Shown in pieces: positions 61,472-64,000 of a stretch of 64,000 nucleotides of DNA. Under the pieces are notes generated by a model. The model saw only the letters and a list, made by a program, of their open reading frames with translations, was not told the DNA's origin and made no database searches. Each line of letters starts with the position of its first letter. The stretch's first letter is position 1. The stretch comes from a bacterium (GTDB lineage: Bacteria > Bacteroidota > Bacteroidia > B-17B0 > Aurantibacillaceae). The stretch is from positions 1 through 64,000 of the forward strand of contig JAQSCW010000029.1 of the NCBI GenBank assembly GCA_029945625.1, written 5' to 3'. The position numbers and the translations under genes were made by a program.

Positions 61472-62362
61472 TCAAAAGAGCAAATGTTTTAAAATTCCTA
61501 CTGTTCGTTTTGAAAATAATTCTTTGTAATTGTGGCTCACGGCTTTACCAAATAGGTAGACCCCCTGTCGCTTATTTTTTGACAAAATCAAATGTAAGGC
61601 TCCATAGCTCAGCATGTGGGCATAGATGTTTGTAACAGTTTTTTGACCATATTTATGCATGAAACCTGTATCGTTTTGTAATTGTTCGCGCATCATGCTT
61701 GCTCTTTCTCGTAATTGAACAGGAGTAAAGTTCAAGACACTTCGCTCAGAATGCTCCACCAGACACCCCGTAATTTCATTCTGCAAATAGATGTCGTAGT
61801 GAACACTTAATTTTAACCACAATAACCAATCTTCAGAGCCGCTTAACTTCCTATTTTCATTAAACATAGTTTGGTCAAATACGGCCTTCTGAATAAACAT
61901 CCCAAAACAGCTTAATAGATTGCCATCTAGTACCTGTTTATTTAGAAGCAAAGTCTTTTTGTAATGGATCTTACGTGTGCCATTGTGCGTTTGGATTTCG
62001 TAGGCACTATGAAGAACCTTAACTTGTTCCTTTGAACTCAGATAATCATGAGCCTTTTGCAAATGCGTTTCGTAAATAAGATCGTCCGAATCCAGAAAAG
62101 TAATAAATTGACCTGTTGCCATTCGGATCCCCGTATTTCGTGCGGCTCCGCGTTCGCAATTGTTGGTTCGTGTATAATACCAACCGCGTAATTCGTGTTT
62201 CTGAATATAGTGATTTATATGTTCTCCCGTTCCGTCGGTGCTGCCATCGTCTATGATGATTACTTCCACGTCTTTAAAAGTCTGACAACGCACACTTTCA
62301 AGGGTTTTGGTGATTAGATGCACCCTGTTATAGGTTGGAATGATGAGCGAAAAAAAAATCAT
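61472..62362 (-). CDS. glycosyltransferase family 2 protein
   Basis: A 296-residue GT-A enzyme. N-terminal motif SLIIPTYNRVHLITKTLESV (about 5-24), DVEVIIIDDGSTDGTGEHI, GAARNTGIRMATGQFITFLD and DSDDLI, with the DxD metal-binding pair. The C-terminal region contains GSEDWLLWLKLSVHYD, an ED-type catalytic base motif. It is a peripheral membrane enzyme transferring sugars to the growing glycan. Part of the minus-strand cluster. Confidence 0.92.
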   Translation of the reverse strand: MIFFSLIIPTYNRVHLITKTLESVRCQTFKDVEVIIIDDGSTDGTGEHINHYIQKHELRGWYYTRTNNCERGAARNTGIRMATGQFITFLDSDDLIYETHLQKAHDYLSSKEQVKVLHSAYEIQTHNGTRKIHYKKTLLLNKQVLDGNLLSCFGMFIQKAVFDQTMFNENRKLSGSEDWLLWLKLSVHYDIYLQNEITGCLVEHSERSVLNFTPVQLRERASMMREQLQNDTGFMHKYGQKTVTNIYAHMLSYGALHLILSKNKRQGVYLFGKAVSHNYKELFSKRTVGILKHLLF

Positions 62363-62386
62363 GTATAAGAATAATCTGTTTTTAAA

Positions 62387-63526
62387 TCATATAGTTTGAC
62401 GAATGTCAATTGTACTTTCATATAAATTCAACAAGGCCTTTATTTTTTTTTCAAGCGAAAATGTCCTCGAAAGTAAATAGCCCTCTCGGATGAGCGTTTC
62501 CCTAAGTGTGTTGTTAGTCAAAATAGAATCGATCGCTTTTTCGATCTCACTTGAATTCTTAAAGGGCACCACCAGCGCTTGTTCACCGTTACGAATACAT
62601 TCGGAGGCAATGCCTGAGAGCGTGAAAACAGATGGCACGTTAGAAGCCAGTGCTTCTAGATAAACCTGACCAAATGCCTCGGCTGTAGCACTAAGGGGCG
62701 TGTGCACAAACACATCGAAGCAACGATAGAGGGCAGCTACATCGGGTTCAAAAACAATGATCCGGTAATTGTCTGAATTTATCGAAGAGAGCAGTGACAT
62801 AATCTCAGACGAAAAATCTCCTTTGGCATTTGCGAGCACCAGACAAGCCTTTGGATATTTTTCGAGAAGTTTCTTAAATGCAGGAATAATGTATTGAATG
62901 CCTTTCCAATAGGTAAATCTGGATACAACACCAACAACGGGTTGATGTGCGGCCAAGCCGTATTTATTTTTTAAGATTTGAATTTGTGTTTCAGAGCAGT
63001 GATCATAATTGCTCCAGTCAAAAGCGTGATGAATAATCTTTACCTTTTTTGGGTTGGCGCCTTCTTGTTTCAGTAAAATATCAGCAACATTTTTTGAAAC
63101 CGCAACGATTTGGGTGGCAAGAAAATTACAGAACTTATCGTATTTCACAGCCTTTGGGAAATACACTAAGTGCAGATCAGAATGATGTCGCGTGTAGATG
63201 CGTATTTTGATTCCTGATAGAAAAGCGGCCGCAAGTCCTATTAAGCTTGCTTCAAAAAGATGGGCGTGAACCATCTTTGGTCGGGTTTTCAAAAGTATGC
63301 GCCAAGTGCTTAGTAAAGCAGACACGAATTGACCTTTGTCATGATACGACACGTAGTAACTGGGAATATTCCTGTTCTTGAGGAAGCGAGCCAATGCCGT
63401 GTCAGGGCTAGTCCCAATGAGAATAAACTCCATTTCGAAAACTAGCGAAAGGTGTTCGCCCACCCACTCAAATTCAGGAGCCTTATCAAGGCCTGATACG
63501 ATATACGTTATTTTAGGTTTAGACAT
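62387..63526 (-). CDS. glycosyltransferase family 4 protein
   Basis: A 379-residue GT-B enzyme. N-terminal: KPKMVHAHLFEASLIGLAAA and IRIYTRHHSDLHLVYFPK. C-terminal domain: QPVVGVVSRFTYWKGIQYII and FVHTPLSATAEAFGQVYLEA with the EX7E-like region, then ALASNVPSVFTLSGIASECI. It overlaps the 3' end of the upstream FkbM gene by 8 bases. It should add a sugar to a lipid-linked intermediate at the cytoplasmic face of the inner membrane. Confidence 0.92.
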   Translation of the reverse strand: MSKPKITYIVSGLDKAPEFEWVGEHLSLVFEMEFILIGTSPDTALARFLKNRNIPSYYVSYHDKGQFVSALLSTWRILLKTRPKMVHAHLFEASLIGLAAAFLSGIKIRIYTRHHSDLHLVYFPKAVKYDKFCNFLATQIVAVSKNVADILLKQEGANPKKVKIIHHAFDWSNYDHCSETQIQILKNKYGLAAHQPVVGVVSRFTYWKGIQYIIPAFKKLLEKYPKACLVLANAKGDFSSEIMSLLSSINSDNYRIIVFEPDVAALYRCFDVFVHTPLSATAEAFGQVYLEALASNVPSVFTLSGIASECIRNGEQALVVPFKNSSEIEKAIDSILTNNTLRETLIREGYLLSRTFSLEKKIKALLNLYESTIDIRQTI

Positions 63527-64000
63527 TGTTAAACACCTGATCCACTATCAGATCGGACTCATTAAAAGAAATAAAATGTCTCTCAGATTGTTTTTTGGAA
63601 AAAAGGTAATTGCGCTCATTGGCATTCGGTTCTAATTGATCAACTCTGTAAATTCCCAGCGCATTAATCATGTAACTGTAATAACCCAAATCTGTTAAGA
63701 GCTTTTGAATATTAAGGTGATGATCCTGTGGCAGCTTCCCGGCCAATTGGGCATTTTTCCTCACTTCCAGACTTGAAAAAAGGATCTCAATGATTAATAA
63801 GGGAGAGTCGTTTTTTAGCACGTCCATAGCTCCCAGAAGCACTTCAAATTCATGCCACTCCACATCAACTTTTATAAAATCTATTTTTGGAAGGGATCTC
63901 TCTCGTTTAAAGTCATCGATCGTAGTGGCTTCCACTTTTGTGGGAGTGATTGTTTCAGGATCATGAAAATCTTTGAAGGTGGATGCGGAATAGGAAATTT
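63519..64000 (-). CDS. FkbM-family methyltransferase, C-terminal part (cut by window edge)
   Basis: The frame is open to the right edge (base 64000). Visible residues include ISYSASTFKDF, then PTKVEATTIDDFKRERSLP, the SAM-methyltransferase segment FIKVDVEWHEFEVLLGAMDV, and LLIIEILF, matching FkbM (DVEGHE-type motif; here DVEWHE). The apparent GTG start at 63935 is not the real start. FkbM enzymes methylate sugar hydroxyls in surface glycans. The gene heads the operon with the GT4 and GT2 genes; its N-terminus lies outside. Confidence 0.85.
   Translation of the reverse strand, partial: ISYSASTFKDFHDPETITPTKVEATTIDDFKRERSLPKIDFIKVDVEWHEFEVLLGAMDVLKNDSPLLIIEILFSSLEVRKNAQLAGKLPQDHHLNIQKLLTDLGYYSYMINALGIYRVDQLEPNANERNYLFSKKQSERHFISFNESDLIVDQVFNNV

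Noticed and set aside
1-64000. CRISPR array, rRNA or tRNA genes
   Set aside because: No regularly spaced short direct repeats, no rRNA core motifs and no tRNA T-loop signature were recognised in a reading of both strands; a dedicated tRNA scan was not possible.

Overview
The window looks like chromosomal DNA from an uncultured or poorly characterised member of the Bacteroidota. The evidence is six large secreted proteins ending in type IX secretion (T9SS type A) C-terminal sorting domains, several upstream sequences matching the phylum's TAnnTTTG -7 promoter element, an S46 dipeptidyl-peptidase, a NuoE/F-type formate dehydrogenase module, an FMN-type glutamate synthase and many small beta-barrel proteins with Bacteroidota-style signal peptides. 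TGA is used as an ordinary stop. No rRNA, tRNA or CRISPR array was recognised. I cannot assign a genus.

Layout. 1-740 is a decayed accessory edge: a possible IS21-like terminus, a structured GC-rich repeat and a truncated secreted-protein gene. 740-3080 reads as a small integron-type cassette array on the minus strand (attC-like sites at about 1414-1532, 2227-2322 and 2986-3077). It carries a beta-barrel protein, a HigBA toxin-antitoxin pair, and a DUF6934-like protein with a 53-residue partner. 3112-3968 holds DUF202 and universal stress proteins. 4669-17939 is a surface and secretion region: a lipoprotein, a T9SS protein, two small secreted proteins and three tandem paralogues of a ~1015-residue beta-propeller T9SS protein. 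18020-20200 holds TfoX-N, MscS and a DUF433/DUF5615 pair whose second gene has a nonsense codon.

20662-28603 is a compact minus-strand formate operon: formate-THF ligase, fdhD, fdhB, fdhA, moaA. It would link formate oxidation with NAD+ to one-carbon folate chemistry, and moaA supports molybdenum cofactor supply. The FdhA active-site residue is Cys, not selenocysteine. 28793-35415 contains an OmpA-like protein, the S46 peptidase, a T9SS protein, a decayed 3' remnant of a second S46 gene, and an acyltransferase. 36076-43701 carries BipA/TypA, a lipoprotein, a barrel, a PD40 protein, PhoH and CheR. 43702-44032 holds a good sigma-54 promoter match followed by hairpins and a terminator, a candidate small RNA. 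44230-47239 is mnmH-selD-nadK, a selenium-to-tRNA modification module. 47343-50632 has a T9SS metalloprotease and a REP-associated transposase whose 3' end and REP hairpin are tandemly duplicated (130 bp). 50687-54887 has an FMN glutamate synthase-like protein, miaA, a small conserved-looking protein and pyrophosphatase. 54918-64000 is a polysaccharide or surface-glycan locus: galE, three glycosyltransferases, a polytopic membrane protein, an asparagine synthetase, a transglutaminase-like membrane protein and an FkbM methyltransferase cut by the window edge.

The most distinctive unexplained signal is a family of long structured intergenic repeats (six copies, at about 54, 4285, 35776, 37963, 42570 and 53879). 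Each copy has a GC-rich stem-loop core and a terminal hairpin module. Two copies are nearly identical over about 300 bp although they lie 16 kb apart. The other signals worth follow-up are the integrase-less cassette array and the sigma-54 small RNA candidate. All assignments come from reading the sequence and remembered family motifs; no database search was run.
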